Source of the DNA: Egaibacter danicus
Lineage (GTDB): Bacteria; Pseudomonadota; Gammaproteobacteria; Burkholderiales; Burkholderiaceae_C
Assembly (NCBI GenBank): GCA_016707075.1
Contig: JADJII010000002.1
Span: 124,001-188,000, forward strand
DNA: 64,000 nt
Reading direction: 5' to 3'
Made by a program: the position numbers and the translations under genes. Below are positions 28,731-36,377 of the stretch, in pieces (the stretch's first letter is position 1; each line of letters begins with the position of its first letter). The notes beneath the pieces were generated by a model that made no database searches, was not told the origin of the DNA, and was given only the letters and a program-made list of their open reading frames with translations.

Positions 28731-28759
28731 TTGACCACGCGTTGAAACTGATGCATAAT
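28731..28759 (+). promoter_or_regulatory. promoter of the spc ribosomal operon
   Basis: TTGACC (28731-28736) and CATAAT (28754-28759) have an ideal 17-base spacing, giving a strong sigma-70 promoter. It starts the rplN operon about 140 bases upstream of the rplN start codon. Confidence 0.75.
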
Positions 28760-28803
28760 TAAAGGCTTCGCTGTAAAAAGCGTTAAGTTTCTGCCCAAAG
28801 GAT

Positions 28804-28826
28804 GCGGTGTGAGTGGTTCACGCCGC
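28804..28826 (+). promoter_or_regulatory. hairpin in the spc operon leader
   Basis: GCGGTGTGA (28804-28812) pairs with TCACGCCGC (28818-28826) with one G-U wobble. It lies in the leader between the promoter and rplN. Whether it serves ribosomal-protein autoregulation is unknown. Confidence 0.45.
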
Positions 28827-28906
28827 GGACGACGGGCCCAAGACTGACCTTGATGTGTGCGCCCGGGAGTCCGGCGCTGCTTCAGGTGCAAGTTGGGAAT
28901 ATTGAA

Positions 28907-29275
28907 ATGATCCAGACTGAATCTCGATTGGAAGTTGCCGACAATACCGGCGCCAAGTCCGTCCTGTGCATCAAGGTGCTCGGCGGATCGAAGCGTCGTT
29001 ATGCGAGCGTTGGCGACGTTATTAAGGTGAGCATTAAAGAAGCTGCTCCGCGTGGTCGCGTCAAAAAAGGCGAAATCTACAGCGCGGTGGTGGTTCGCAC
29101 TGCCAAGGGCATTCGCCGCAGTGATGGCTCGCTCGTCAAATTCGACGGCAATGCAGCAGTTTTGCTGAATGCCAAATTGGAGCCGATCGGCACCCGCATC
29201 TTTGGCCCGGTCACGCGTGAACTGCGTACCGAGAAGTTCATGAAGATCGTGTCCCTCGCTCCTGAAGTTCTGTAA
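28907..29275 (+). CDS. rplN: 50S ribosomal protein L14
   Basis: A 122-residue uL14 protein with MIQTESRLEVADNTGAKSVL and the terminal TREL RTEKFMKIVSLAPEVL. The ATG at 28907 is chosen because the 35 residues upstream are unrelated leader. It is the first gene of the block, so the S10 operon, normally just upstream, is elsewhere. Confidence 0.97.
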   Translation: MIQTESRLEVADNTGAKSVLCIKVLGGSKRRYASVGDVIKVSIKEAAPRGRVKKGEIYSAVVVRTAKGIRRSDGSLVKFDGNAAVLLNAKLEPIGTRIFGPVTRELRTEKFMKIVSLAPEVL

Positions 29276-29284
29276 GGAAGTGCC

Positions 29285-29605
29285 ATGAACAAGATTCGCA
29301 AAGGCGACCAAGTCATCGTGCTCACGGGGCGCGACAAGGGTAAGCGTGGCACTGTGTCGCTGCGCAAGGACGATGCTCACCTGGTGGTGGATGGCGTCAA
29401 CCTGGTTAAAAAGCACGCCAAGCCCAACCCCCTCAAGGGTGTGGTGGGTGGCATTATTGAAAAAACCATGCCGATCCATCAGTCCAATGTAGCCATTTTC
29501 AATGCTGCTACCGGCAAGGCTGACCGCGTGGGTATCAAGTTGCTGGCTGACGGTAAACGCACACGCGTTTTCAAGTCCAGCGGTGAAGAAATCAAGGTGG
29601 CATAA
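29285..29605 (+). CDS. rplX: 50S ribosomal protein L24
   Basis: A 106-residue uL24 assembly-initiator protein with the KOW motif near the start (IRKGDQVIVLTGRDKGKRG). It lies nine bases after rplN with an AAGGAAG ribosome site. Confidence 0.97.
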   Translation: MNKIRKGDQVIVLTGRDKGKRGTVSLRKDDAHLVVDGVNLVKKHAKPNPLKGVVGGIIEKTMPIHQSNVAIFNAATGKADRVGIKLLADGKRTRVFKSSGEEIKVA

Positions 29606-29607
29606 AC

Positions 29608-30147
29608 ATGGCACGTCTGCAACAACACTATCGCGAAAAAGTCGCTCCGGAGCTGATGGCCAAGTTTGGCTACACCTCTCCGATGCAGGTTCCGCGCCTC
29701 ACCAAAATCACTCTGAACATGGGTGTCAGTGAGGCTGTGGCCGATAAAAAAGTAATGGATAACGCCGTTTCCGATTTGACCAAGATCGCAGGTCAAAAAC
29801 CGGTCGTGACCAAATCCAAGAAGCCAATCGCCGGCTTTAAAATCCGCGAAGGTCAGGCCATTGGCTGCATGGTGACCCTGCGCGGCGTTCAAATGTTTGA
29901 ATTCCTGGATCGTTTCGTCACCGTGGCTTTGCCCCGTGTTCGTGACTTCCGCGGAATTTCTGGTCGCGCATTCGATGGTCGTGGTAACTACAACATCGGT
30001 GTAAAAGAGCAGATTATTTTCCCTGAGATTGAGTATGACAAGGTGGATGCCTTGCGCGGTCTCAACATCAGCATCACCACGACGGCAAAGACAGATGAAG
30101 AGTGCAAGGCGCTTCTCGCTGGTTTCCGTTTCCCGTTCAAGAACTGA
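29608..30147 (+). CDS. rplE: 50S ribosomal protein L5
   Basis: A 179-residue uL5 protein, binding 5S rRNA in the central protuberance. It has ARLQQHYREKVAPELMAKF, PRLTKITLNMGVSEA and DFRGIS. It follows rplX after two bases. Confidence 0.97.
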   Translation: MARLQQHYREKVAPELMAKFGYTSPMQVPRLTKITLNMGVSEAVADKKVMDNAVSDLTKIAGQKPVVTKSKKPIAGFKIREGQAIGCMVTLRGVQMFEFLDRFVTVALPRVRDFRGISGRAFDGRGNYNIGVKEQIIFPEIEYDKVDALRGLNISITTTAKTDEECKALLAGFRFPFKN

Positions 30148-30155
30148 GGTCACTC

Positions 30156-30461
30156 GTGGCTAAAATGGCTTTGATCGAGCGCGAGCTCAAGAGAGATAAA
30201 CTGGTTGCCAAGTACGCAAAAAAACACGCGGAACTCAAGGGCATTGCCAGCGACATGAAGCGCAGCGAAGAAGAGCGTGCCGCGGCCCGTCTGGGTCTGC
30301 AAAAGCTCCCGCGCAACGCGAACCCGACCCGCCAACGCAATCGCTGCGCGATCACGGGTCGTCCCCGTGGTACGTTCCAGCATTTCGGTCTGGGCCGCGC
30401 AAAAATCCGTGAAATGGCTTTTGCCGGGGAAATCCCCGGCATCGTCAAGGCCAGCTGGTAA
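30156..30461 (+). CDS. rpsN: 30S ribosomal protein S14, zinc-independent type
   Basis: A 101-residue uS14 protein starting at GTG 30156 (VAKMALIEREL). It lacks the CxxC-CxxC zinc knuckle of the C+ form, as expected for a 101-residue form, and ends GIVKASW. The forward frame from 30102 is an out-of-family extension overlapping rplE and is not used. Confidence 0.95.
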   Translation: MAKMALIERELKRDKLVAKYAKKHAELKGIASDMKRSEEERAAARLGLQKLPRNANPTRQRNRCAITGRPRGTFQHFGLGRAKIREMAFAGEIPGIVKASW

Positions 30462-30479
30462 GCGGCAGGAGACATAAAC

Positions 30480-30875
30480 ATGAGCATGAGTGATCCTATC
30501 GCCGACCTGCTGACGCGCATTCGCAATGCGCAGATGGTGGCAAAAACCACGGTGTCAGTGCCATCTTCCAAAGTGAAGATTGCCATTGCGCAAGTGTTGA
30601 AGGAAGAGGGCTATATCGACAGCTTCAAGATTTCTACCGAAGGTGGGAAGTCTGAGTTGGAAATCGCCCTGAAATACTACGCAGGCAAGCCTGTTATCGA
30701 GCGCATTGAGCGTGTGAGCCGTCCAGGCTTGCGTGTATATCGTGGTAGCGGTGCTATCCCCCAGGTTCAAAACGGGCTGGGCGTTGCCATTGTCACAACC
30801 CCAAAAGGTGTGATGACTGATCGCAAAGCACGTGCTACCGGTGTCGGTGGTGAAGTCCTTTGCTACGTCGCTTAA
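30480..30875 (+). CDS. rpsH: 30S ribosomal protein S8
   Basis: A 131-residue uS8 protein, which in E. coli also represses the spc operon. It begins MSMSDPIADLLTRIRNAQ and ends GVGGEVLCYVA. The ribosome site AGGAGA is seven bases before the ATG. No S8-binding mimic could be confirmed by eye around rplE. Confidence 0.97.
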   Translation: MSMSDPIADLLTRIRNAQMVAKTTVSVPSSKVKIAIAQVLKEEGYIDSFKISTEGGKSELEIALKYYAGKPVIERIERVSRPGLRVYRGSGAIPQVQNGLGVAIVTTPKGVMTDRKARATGVGGEVLCYVA

Positions 30876-30901
30876 AGCGTGACATTCAGGAGTAACAGAA
30901 A

Positions 30902-31435
30902 ATGTCTCGTGTAGGAAAAATGCCTGTCGCCGTCCCCGCTGGCGTGGACGTGTCGGTCAAGGAAGATCAAATCAGCGTCAAAGGTTCCGGTGGAACATTG
31001 GCGTTGACCCAGAACGCGTTGGTCAAAGTGACCAGCGACGCTGGCAAGCTCAGCTTTGTTCCGGCCAATGATTCGCGTGAAGCCAATGCCATGAGCGGAA
31101 CCATGCGTCAGCTGGTTAACAACATGGTTGTTGGTGTGACCAAAGGCTTTGAGAAGAAGCTCAGCCTGATAGGTGTGGGCTACAAAGCGCAGGCCCAGGG
31201 TGCGAAGCTGAATTTGACGGTTGGTTATTCCCACCCTGTCAATAAAGACATGCCTGCTGGCATTACCGTTGCAACACCCACCCCCACGGAAATCGTGATC
31301 AAGGGTGCTGACAGGCAGCGTGTTGGCCAGGTGGCCGCCGAGATTCGTGCGATTCGTCCGCCCGAGCCCTATAAGGGCAAGGGTATTCGCTATGCGGACG
31401 AAAAAATCACGATCAAAGAAACCAAGAAGAAGTAA
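30902..31435 (+). CDS. rplF: 50S ribosomal protein L6
   Basis: A 177-residue uL6 protein with the two characteristic domains, starting SRVGKMPVAVPAGVDV and ending GIRYADEKITIKETKKK. It is preceded by an AGGAG site. Confidence 0.97.
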   Translation: MSRVGKMPVAVPAGVDVSVKEDQISVKGSGGTLALTQNALVKVTSDAGKLSFVPANDSREANAMSGTMRQLVNNMVVGVTKGFEKKLSLIGVGYKAQAQGAKLNLTVGYSHPVNKDMPAGITVATPTPTEIVIKGADRQRVGQVAAEIRAIRPPEPYKGKGIRYADEKITIKETKKK

Positions 31436-31446
31436 GGGGCAGCATC

Positions 31447-31812
31447 ATGTTGACCAAAAAACAGCAGCGTCTTCGCAGATCCCGCCAAACCCGTATTCGT
31501 ATTGCCACGCAAGGCGTTGCACGTTTGACGGTAAACCGTACCAACCTGCACATATACGCCAGTGTTATTTCTGGCGATGGCGGCAAGGTGCTGGCAACCG
31601 CTTCCACGGCTGAACTCGAAGTTCGCAAATCACTGGGTGGTTCTGGCAAGGGTGGCAACGTGGCCGCAGCCCAGGCTATTGGCAAGCGAGTCGCTGAAAA
31701 GGCAAAGGCGGCAGGTGTTGAGAAAGTTGCATTTGACCGTGCGGGCTTTGCCTATCATGGACGCGTCAAGGCGCTGGCTGATGCCGCGCGTGAAGCTGGC
31801 TTGCAGTTCTAA
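31447..31812 (+). CDS. rplR: 50S ribosomal protein L18
   Basis: A 121-residue uL18 protein that binds 5S rRNA. It begins MLTKKQQRLRRSRQTRIRIA, a basic N-terminus, and ends with the AFDRAGFAYHGRVKALADAA-type helix. It follows rplF by 11 bases. Confidence 0.97.
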   Translation: MLTKKQQRLRRSRQTRIRIATQGVARLTVNRTNLHIYASVISGDGGKVLATASTAELEVRKSLGGSGKGGNVAAAQAIGKRVAEKAKAAGVEKVAFDRAGFAYHGRVKALADAAREAGLQF

Positions 31813-31829
31813 GCAGATCGGAAATAAAC

Positions 31830-32354
31830 ATGGCTAAAGTTCAAGCGAAGATGCAGGGCAAGGCAGAGGGCCCTGAAGACGGCATGCGCGAGAAGATGAT
31901 CGCGATCAACCGTGTCACCAAAGTGGTCAAGGGTGGTCGTATTCTCGGTTTTGCTGCTTTGACGGTGGTGGGTGATGGTGATGGCCGTATCGGCATGGGC
32001 AAGGGCAAATCCAAAGAAGTGCCCGCTGCCGTGCAAAAAGCCATGGAAGAAGCTCGTCGCAACATGATCAAGGTGTCGTTGAAAAACGGCTCCATCCATC
32101 ACAAAGTGATGGGTCATCATGGTGCCGCCAATGTGATGATGGCTCCTGCTCCAAAGGGTACCGGCATCATTGCTGGCGGTCCTATGCGCGCAGTGTTTGA
32201 GGTGGTGGGCATCACCGACATCGTTGCAAAAAGCCATGGTTCTACCAATCCGTACAACATGGTTCGCGCCACCCTTGATGCTTTGTCCGTTTCCACGACG
32301 CCGTCGGAAGTGGCTGCCAAGCGTGGCAAGACGGTTGAAGAGCTCTTCGTTTAA
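31830..32354 (+). CDS. rpsE: 30S ribosomal protein S5
   Basis: A 174-residue uS5 protein, important for decoding accuracy. The dsRNA-binding-like domain has MREKMIAINRVTKVVKGGR and GDGDGRIGMGKGKSKEV near the centre. No ram-type substitution was checked. Confidence 0.97.
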   Translation: MAKVQAKMQGKAEGPEDGMREKMIAINRVTKVVKGGRILGFAALTVVGDGDGRIGMGKGKSKEVPAAVQKAMEEARRNMIKVSLKNGSIHHKVMGHHGAANVMMAPAPKGTGIIAGGPMRAVFEVVGITDIVAKSHGSTNPYNMVRATLDALSVSTTPSEVAAKRGKTVEELFV

Positions 32355-32380
32355 ATCGTTTGAATAGCGGGAGCTTCAAA

Positions 32381-32563
32381 ATGACTACTCAACAAAAAGT
32401 GACGGTTCAGCTCGTGCGCAGTCCTATCGGCTGCAAAGAGTCACATCGTGCAACAGTTCGCGGTTTGGGTCTTCGCAAGATTCGCAGCACCAGCGAATTG
32501 GTCGATACGCCTGAAGTGCGTGGAATGATTAACAAGATCAGTTACCTGGTCAAAGTGCTCTAA
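32381..32563 (+). CDS. rpmD: 50S ribosomal protein L30
   Basis: A 60-residue uL30 protein, starting MTTQQKVTVQLVRSPIG with the RGLGLRKI ferredoxin-fold core. The ATG at 32381 is preceded by a GGGAG site; an upstream in-frame ATG is less likely. It lies between rpsE and rplO. Confidence 0.95.
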   Translation: MTTQQKVTVQLVRSPIGCKESHRATVRGLGLRKIRSTSELVDTPEVRGMINKISYLVKVL

Positions 32564-32573
32564 GAGGTTGATG

Positions 32574-33005
32574 ATGGAACTCAATGGCATCAAGCCGGCT
32601 GATGGCGCCAAGCACTACAAGCGGCGTGTTGGTCGTGGTATCGGTTCGGGGCTGGGCAAGACGGCAGGTCGTGGTCACAAGGGGCAAAAGTCCCGTGCAG
32701 GTGGCTACCACAAGGTGGGTTTCGAAGGCGGTCAAATGCCTTTGCAGCGTCGTCTACCCAAGCGTGGCTTCAAATCACATTTGCTGAAGTTCAATGCGGA
32801 AATTACGCTGACCTCGCTTGAGCAGTTGGGTGCTGCTGAAGTGGATATGTTGACATTGAAACAAGCCGGCCTCGTTGGCCAGTTGGCAAAGGTCGTCAAA
32901 GTTGTGAAAACCGGTGAGTTGAGCAAAGCCGTCAAGCTGACGGGTATCGGCGCAACGGTGGGTGCCAAGGCTGCTATTGAAGCGGCTGGCGGTAGCGTCG
33001 CGTAA
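32574..33005 (+). CDS. rplO: 50S ribosomal protein L15
   Basis: A 143-residue uL15 protein with the glycine/basic tail at the start (MELNGIKPADGAKHYKRRVG, GIGSGLGKTAGRGHKGQKSR) and the SH3-like end. Three candidate starts (TTG 32568, ATG 32571, ATG 32574) are in frame; the last matches the family. Confidence 0.96.
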   Translation: MELNGIKPADGAKHYKRRVGRGIGSGLGKTAGRGHKGQKSRAGGYHKVGFEGGQMPLQRRLPKRGFKSHLLKFNAEITLTSLEQLGAAEVDMLTLKQAGLVGQLAKVVKVVKTGELSKAVKLTGIGATVGAKAAIEAAGGSVA

Positions 33006-33031
33006 TTGAACGACAGATAAACGAAGTAACC

Positions 33032-33910
33032 GTGGCAACTAACGCAGCTCAAATAGCAAAAACTGGCAAGTTCGGTGACCTGCGTCGCCGACTGGTCTTT
33101 TTGTTGCTTGCGCTGGTCGTCTATCGCATTGGCGCGCACATCCCTGTGCCAGGCATCGACCCCGCTCAGTTGCAGCAGTTCTTCAAAGGACAGCAAGGCG
33201 GCATCCTGGGCATGTTCAACATGTTCTCGGGTGGTGCGCTGTCGCGGTTCACGATGTTCGCGTTGGGGATCATGCCCTACATCTCTGCATCGATCATCAT
33301 GCAGTTGCTCACCTATGTGCTGCCTGCGTTTGAGCAATTGAAGAAAGAGGGTGAGGCTGGACGTCGTAAGATTACGCAATACACGCGGTACGGAACTGTG
33401 GGTTTGGCGTTGTTTCAGTCCATGGGGATTGCCGTTGCGTTGGAGAGTTCTGCCGGACTGGTGATTTCGCCTGGTTTCGGGTTTCGGTTTACCGCAGTCT
33501 GTACCTTGACGGCCGGCACCATGTTTTTGATGTGGCTGGGTGAGCAAATAACCGAGCGGGGTTTGGGTAACGGCATTTCCATCCTGATTTTCGGAGGCAT
33601 TGCCGCCGGGCTACCTAGTGCTATTGGCGGCTTGCTGGAGTTGGTTCGCACTGGCGCCATGAGCATCGTTGTGTCTTTGTTTATCGTTGCGCTCGTGGCC
33701 TTGGTTACTTATTTTGTAGTATTCGTAGAGAGAGGCCAGCGCAAGATTCTGGTGAATTACGCCAGGCGCCAGGTGGGTAATAAGGTTTATGGCGGTCAGT
33801 CCTCGCATTTGCCACTGAAACTGAATATGGCAGGGGTAATCCCGCCCATTTTTGCGTCGTCTATTATTTTGTTGCCAGCGACTGTCGTGGGCTGGTTCAG
33901 CGGAGGGTAG
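33032..33910 (+). CDS. secY: SecY N-terminal part (TM1-7), ending at an in-frame TAG
   Basis: The 292 residues from GTG 33032 are the first two thirds of the Sec translocon channel. Visible are the plug-side LALVVYRIGAHIPVPGIDP, MFALGIMPYISASIIMQLL, TQYTRYGTVGLALFQS, GNGISILIFGGIA and MAGVIPPIFASSIILLPAT (TM7). The frame ends with WFSGG and TAG at 33908-33910. The next codons (TCC ATG CGC TGG) continue the same frame into the C-terminal part, so this is a nonsense codon in the TM7-TM8 periplasmic loop. SecY is essential, so either the protein is made in two pieces, the stop is read through, or the base is wrong. Confidence 0.93.
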   Translation: MATNAAQIAKTGKFGDLRRRLVFLLLALVVYRIGAHIPVPGIDPAQLQQFFKGQQGGILGMFNMFSGGALSRFTMFALGIMPYISASIIMQLLTYVLPAFEQLKKEGEAGRRKITQYTRYGTVGLALFQSMGIAVALESSAGLVISPGFGFRFTAVCTLTAGTMFLMWLGEQITERGLGNGISILIFGGIAAGLPSAIGGLLELVRTGAMSIVVSLFIVALVALVTYFVVFVERGQRKILVNYARRQVGNKVYGGQSSHLPLKLNMAGVIPPIFASSIILLPATVVGWFSGG

Positions 33911-33916
33911 TCCATG
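33902..33916 (+). promoter_or_regulatory. ribosome site and restart codon immediately after the secY TAG
   Basis: GGAGGG (33902-33907), TAG (33908-33910), one codon, then ATG (33914-33916). The purine block is a good Shine-Dalgarno, about seven bases before the ATG, overlapping the Gly-Gly codons. It would allow independent initiation or reinitiation of the C-terminal SecY part. Confidence 0.6.
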
Positions 33917-34342
33917 CGCTGGTTGAAAGATATAGCCAGCTCACTGACGCCGGGTCAGCCTATCTATGTCATGTTCTATGCTGCGGCAATTGTGTTTTTC
34001 TGTTTTTTCTACACGGCGCTGGTATTTAATAGTCGGGAAACAGCTGACAACCTGAAGAAAAGCGGTGCATTCATTCCTGGTATCCGGCCCGGCGATCAAA
34101 CGGCAAAGTACATTGACAAGATTTTGTTGAGGCTGACGATGGCCGGTGCCATCTACATCACATTCGTTTGTTTGCTGCCCGAGTTTTTGATTTTGAAGTA
34201 CAACGTGCCGTTCTATTTTGGAGGCACCTCCCTGCTGATCATCGTGGTTGTGACTATGGATTTCTTGTCGCAAGTTCAAAACTACATGATGTCCCAGCAG
34301 TACGAGTCGCTGTTAAAGAAGGCTAATTTCAAGTCTTCCTAG
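33914..34342 (+). CDS. secY: SecY C-terminal part (TM8-10)
   Basis: The 142 residues from ATG 33914 carry TM8 (YVMFYAAAIVFFCFFYTALV), the cytoplasmic tip NSRETADNLKKSGAFIPGIR with the Arg that contacts SecA/ribosome (PGIRPG), TM9 and TM10 (GGTSLLIIVVVTMDFLSQVQ) and the terminal MMSQQYESLLKKANF. It is in the same frame as the N-terminal part and only three bases after its TAG. Together the two parts give about 436 residues, the usual SecY length. Confidence 0.93.
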   Translation: MRWLKDIASSLTPGQPIYVMFYAAAIVFFCFFYTALVFNSRETADNLKKSGAFIPGIRPGDQTAKYIDKILLRLTMAGAIYITFVCLLPEFLILKYNVPFYFGGTSLLIIVVVTMDFLSQVQNYMMSQQYESLLKKANFKSS

Positions 34343-34356
34343 GACGGTTGGTAGAA

Positions 34357-34575
34357 ATGTCGAAAGATGACGTTATCCAGATGCAGGGAGAGGTTGTGGA
34401 AAACCTCCCGAACGCGACATTCCGCGTGAAACTGGAAAATGGTCATGTAGTGTTGGGGCATATATCGGGCAAGATGCGCATGCATTACATACGAATTTTG
34501 CCGGGTGACAAAGTCACTGTGGAGTTGACGCCTTATGACTTGAGTCGGGCGAGGATTGTTTTTAGAGCCAAGTAA
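34357..34575 (+). CDS. infA: translation initiation factor IF-1
   Basis: A 72-residue S1/OB-fold protein with MSKDDVIQMQGEVVENLPN, VLGHISGKMRMHYIRILPGD and VELTPYDLSRARIVF. The ATG at 34357 matches the family; TTG at 34348 would add three residues. It lies 14 bases after secY, an arrangement common in betaproteobacteria. Confidence 0.95.
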   Translation: MSKDDVIQMQGEVVENLPNATFRVKLENGHVVLGHISGKMRMHYIRILPGDKVTVELTPYDLSRARIVFRAK

Positions 34576-34583
34576 CAGCGCAT

Positions 34584-34610
34584 GTTCCGAGCGATTAAAC
34601 GTGTCGGAAC
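34584..34610 (+). promoter_or_regulatory. hairpin between infA and rpmJ
   Basis: GTTCCGA (34584-34590) and TCGGAAC (34604-34610) form a perfect 7-bp stem around 13 bases. There is no T-run, so it is more likely an RNA structure or processing site than a terminator. Confidence 0.4.
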
Positions 34611-34636
34611 GGAGCGAAGAGTTTTAGGAGAATGAA

Positions 34637-34750
34637 ATGAAGGTTTCGGCTTCGGTCAAAAAAATTTGCCGCAACTGCAAAATTATCCGGCGCAAGGGCG
34701 TTGTACGTGTGATCTGTACGGATCCACGTCACAAGCAGCGTCAGGGTTGA
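34637..34750 (+). CDS. rpmJ: 50S ribosomal protein L36
   Basis: A 37-residue bL36 protein too short for a standard ORF scan. It reads MKVSASVKKICRNCKIIRR and ends with the CTDPRHKQRQG motif. Zinc ligands C-x2-C, C and H are all present, so it is the zinc-binding (C+) form. AGGAGAA precedes the ATG. Confidence 0.95.
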   Translation: MKVSASVKKICRNCKIIRRKGVVRVICTDPRHKQRQG

Positions 34751-34774
34751 TTGCAAGAGTTTTAGAGGACAAAA

Positions 34775-35140
34775 ATGGCACGTATCGCTGGCATCAATAT
34801 TCCGCCGCATCAGCATTCTGAAATTGGCTTGACTGCCATTTTTGGCATCGGTCGCACCCGCGCTCGCAAAATTTGCGAGGCCTGTGGCATTGCATATTCC
34901 AAAAAGGTCAAGGATTTGACCGATGGAGATCTGGAAAAAATTCGCGACCAGATCGCACAGTTCACGATTGAGGGTGACCTGCGTCGTGAAACCACCATGA
35001 ACATCAAGCGTTTGATGGACATCGGGTGTTATCGCGGGTTCCGCCATCGCCGCGGCTTGCCCATGCGCGGTCAGCGTACGCGAACCAATGCACGTACCCG
35101 CAAAGGTCCACGCAAAGCTGCACAGTCACTGAAGAAATAA
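34775..35140 (+). CDS. rpsM: 30S ribosomal protein S13
   Basis: A 121-residue uS13 protein of the head of the small subunit. It begins ARIAGINIPPHQHSEIGLTA and has GIGRTRARKIC and RGLPMRGQRTRTNARTRKG. It is the first gene of the alpha operon proper. Confidence 0.97.
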   Translation: MARIAGINIPPHQHSEIGLTAIFGIGRTRARKICEACGIAYSKKVKDLTDGDLEKIRDQIAQFTIEGDLRRETTMNIKRLMDIGCYRGFRHRRGLPMRGQRTRTNARTRKGPRKAAQSLKK

Positions 35141-35159
35141 CAGGCATTGAAAGATCAAT

Positions 35160-35564
35160 ATGGCAAAAGCTCCCGCCAATAACGCCGCCCAGCGTGTACG
35201 CAAAAAAGTTCGCAAGAACGTTGCTGATGGTGTTGCACACGTACATGCGTCGTTCAATAACACCATCATTACAATTACAGACCGTCAGGGTAACGCGCTG
35301 TCTTGGGCATCTTCTGGTGGCCAGGGCTTCAAAGGTTCGCGCAAGTCCACTCCGTTTGCCGCGCAGGTGGCTTCTGAAGTTGCCGGACGTGCCGCTGTGG
35401 AGCAGGGGATCAAGAATCTGGATGTTGAAATCAAGGGCCCAGGTCCTGGTCGCGAATCTTCGGTTCGCGCTCTCGCTGCTTTGGGTATCCGCATCAACAT
35501 GATTGCTGACGTGACGCCTGTCCCGCATAACGGTTGTCGCCCTCAAAAGCGTCGCCGTATTTAA
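35160..35564 (+). CDS. rpsK: 30S ribosomal protein S11
   Basis: A 134-residue uS11 protein with HVHASFNNTIITITDRQGNA, GRESSVRALAALGI and the terminal PHNGCRPQKRRRI. It is 19 bases after rpsM. Confidence 0.97.
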   Translation: MAKAPANNAAQRVRKKVRKNVADGVAHVHASFNNTIITITDRQGNALSWASSGGQGFKGSRKSTPFAAQVASEVAGRAAVEQGIKNLDVEIKGPGPGRESSVRALAALGIRINMIADVTPVPHNGCRPQKRRRI

Positions 35565-35608
35565 TTTATCAACGAAGCCCACCGCCATTCGTCACAGACT
35601 GATGGCTC

Positions 35609-35624
35609 CCACAGCATGCTGTGG
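35609..35624 (+). promoter_or_regulatory. perfect 16-bp palindrome upstream of rpsD
   Basis: CCACAGCATGCTGTGG is self-complementary and sits 24 bases before the rpsD GTG. It can form an 8-bp hairpin in the message. A role in S4 autoregulation is possible but not shown. Confidence 0.5.
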
Positions 35625-35648
35625 CAGATGACATAAAAGGAAGTTCAA

Positions 35649-36272
35649 GTGGCACGCTATCTAGGCCCCAAGGCCAAACTATCCCGCCGTGAAGGCACCG
35701 ACCTGTTTCTGAAGAGCGCACGTCGCTCTATCGGTGATAAGGCCAAATTTGATTCGAAGCCCGGCCAGCATGGTCGTACTTCCGGTGCACGCACCTCTGA
35801 CTACGGCCTGCAGCTTCGCGAAAAGCAAAAGGTCAAGCGTATGTACGGTGTGTTGGAGCGCCAGTTTCGCCGTTATTTTGAGGAAGCTGATCGTCGCAAG
35901 GGTAATACCGGCGCCAACCTGATGTTTTTGCTGGAATCCCGGCTGGACAATGTGGTGTACCGCATGGGCTTTGGTTCTACCCGCGCTGAGGCGCGTCAGC
36001 TGGTGTCCCACAAGGCGATCACTGTCAACGGTAACACGGTGAATATTCCGTCTTATTCGGTCAAGACAGGTGATGTTGTTGCTGTACGCGATAAATCCAA
36101 AAAGCAGAACCGCATTGTTGAGGCACTGCAACTGGCTCAGCAAGTTGGCATGCCGGCTTGGGTAGAGGTGAGCATTGATAAAGCTGAAGGAACTTTCAAG
36201 AAAGTTCCTGACCGGGATCAATTTGCTTCCGACATCAACGAGTCATTGATTGTCGAGTTGTACTCACGTTAA
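35649..36272 (+). CDS. rpsD: 30S ribosomal protein S4
   Basis: A 207-residue uS4 protein that nucleates 16S assembly and in E. coli represses the alpha operon. It starts at GTG 35649 (ARYLGPKAKLSRREG) and has the S4 RNA-binding fold (LESRLDNVVYRMGFG, TRAEARQLVSHKAI). The family N-terminal zinc ligands are absent, as in most proteobacteria. Confidence 0.97.
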   Translation: MARYLGPKAKLSRREGTDLFLKSARRSIGDKAKFDSKPGQHGRTSGARTSDYGLQLREKQKVKRMYGVLERQFRRYFEEADRRKGNTGANLMFLLESRLDNVVYRMGFGSTRAEARQLVSHKAITVNGNTVNIPSYSVKTGDVVAVRDKSKKQNRIVEALQLAQQVGMPAWVEVSIDKAEGTFKKVPDRDQFASDINESLIVELYSR

Positions 36273-36296
36273 TTCTGGTCTTTGTTAGTTATCGTT

Positions 36297-36323
36297 CCTG
36301 ATTCACGGGTTGTGTGAGTCAGG
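36297..36323 (+). promoter_or_regulatory. 10-bp hairpin between rpsD and rpoA
   Basis: CCTGATTCAC (36297-36306) pairs with GTGAGTCAGG (36314-36323) with one G-U wobble around a 7-base loop. It lies about 55 bases before rpoA. There is no T-run, so it is not a standard terminator; control of RpoA expression or mRNA processing is possible. Confidence 0.45.
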
Positions 36324-36377
36324 TGCTTCACCAGCCTTACCGGTGTAACGAGCCGGGGGTATTGAGAGGAAGTCTGC

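Noticed and set aside
28703..29614. 303-codon reverse open frame over rplN/rplX
   Set aside because: Antisense shadow of conserved ribosomal genes.
33900..33920. Frameshift in secY
   Set aside because: Both parts are in the same phase; the interruption is a TAG codon.
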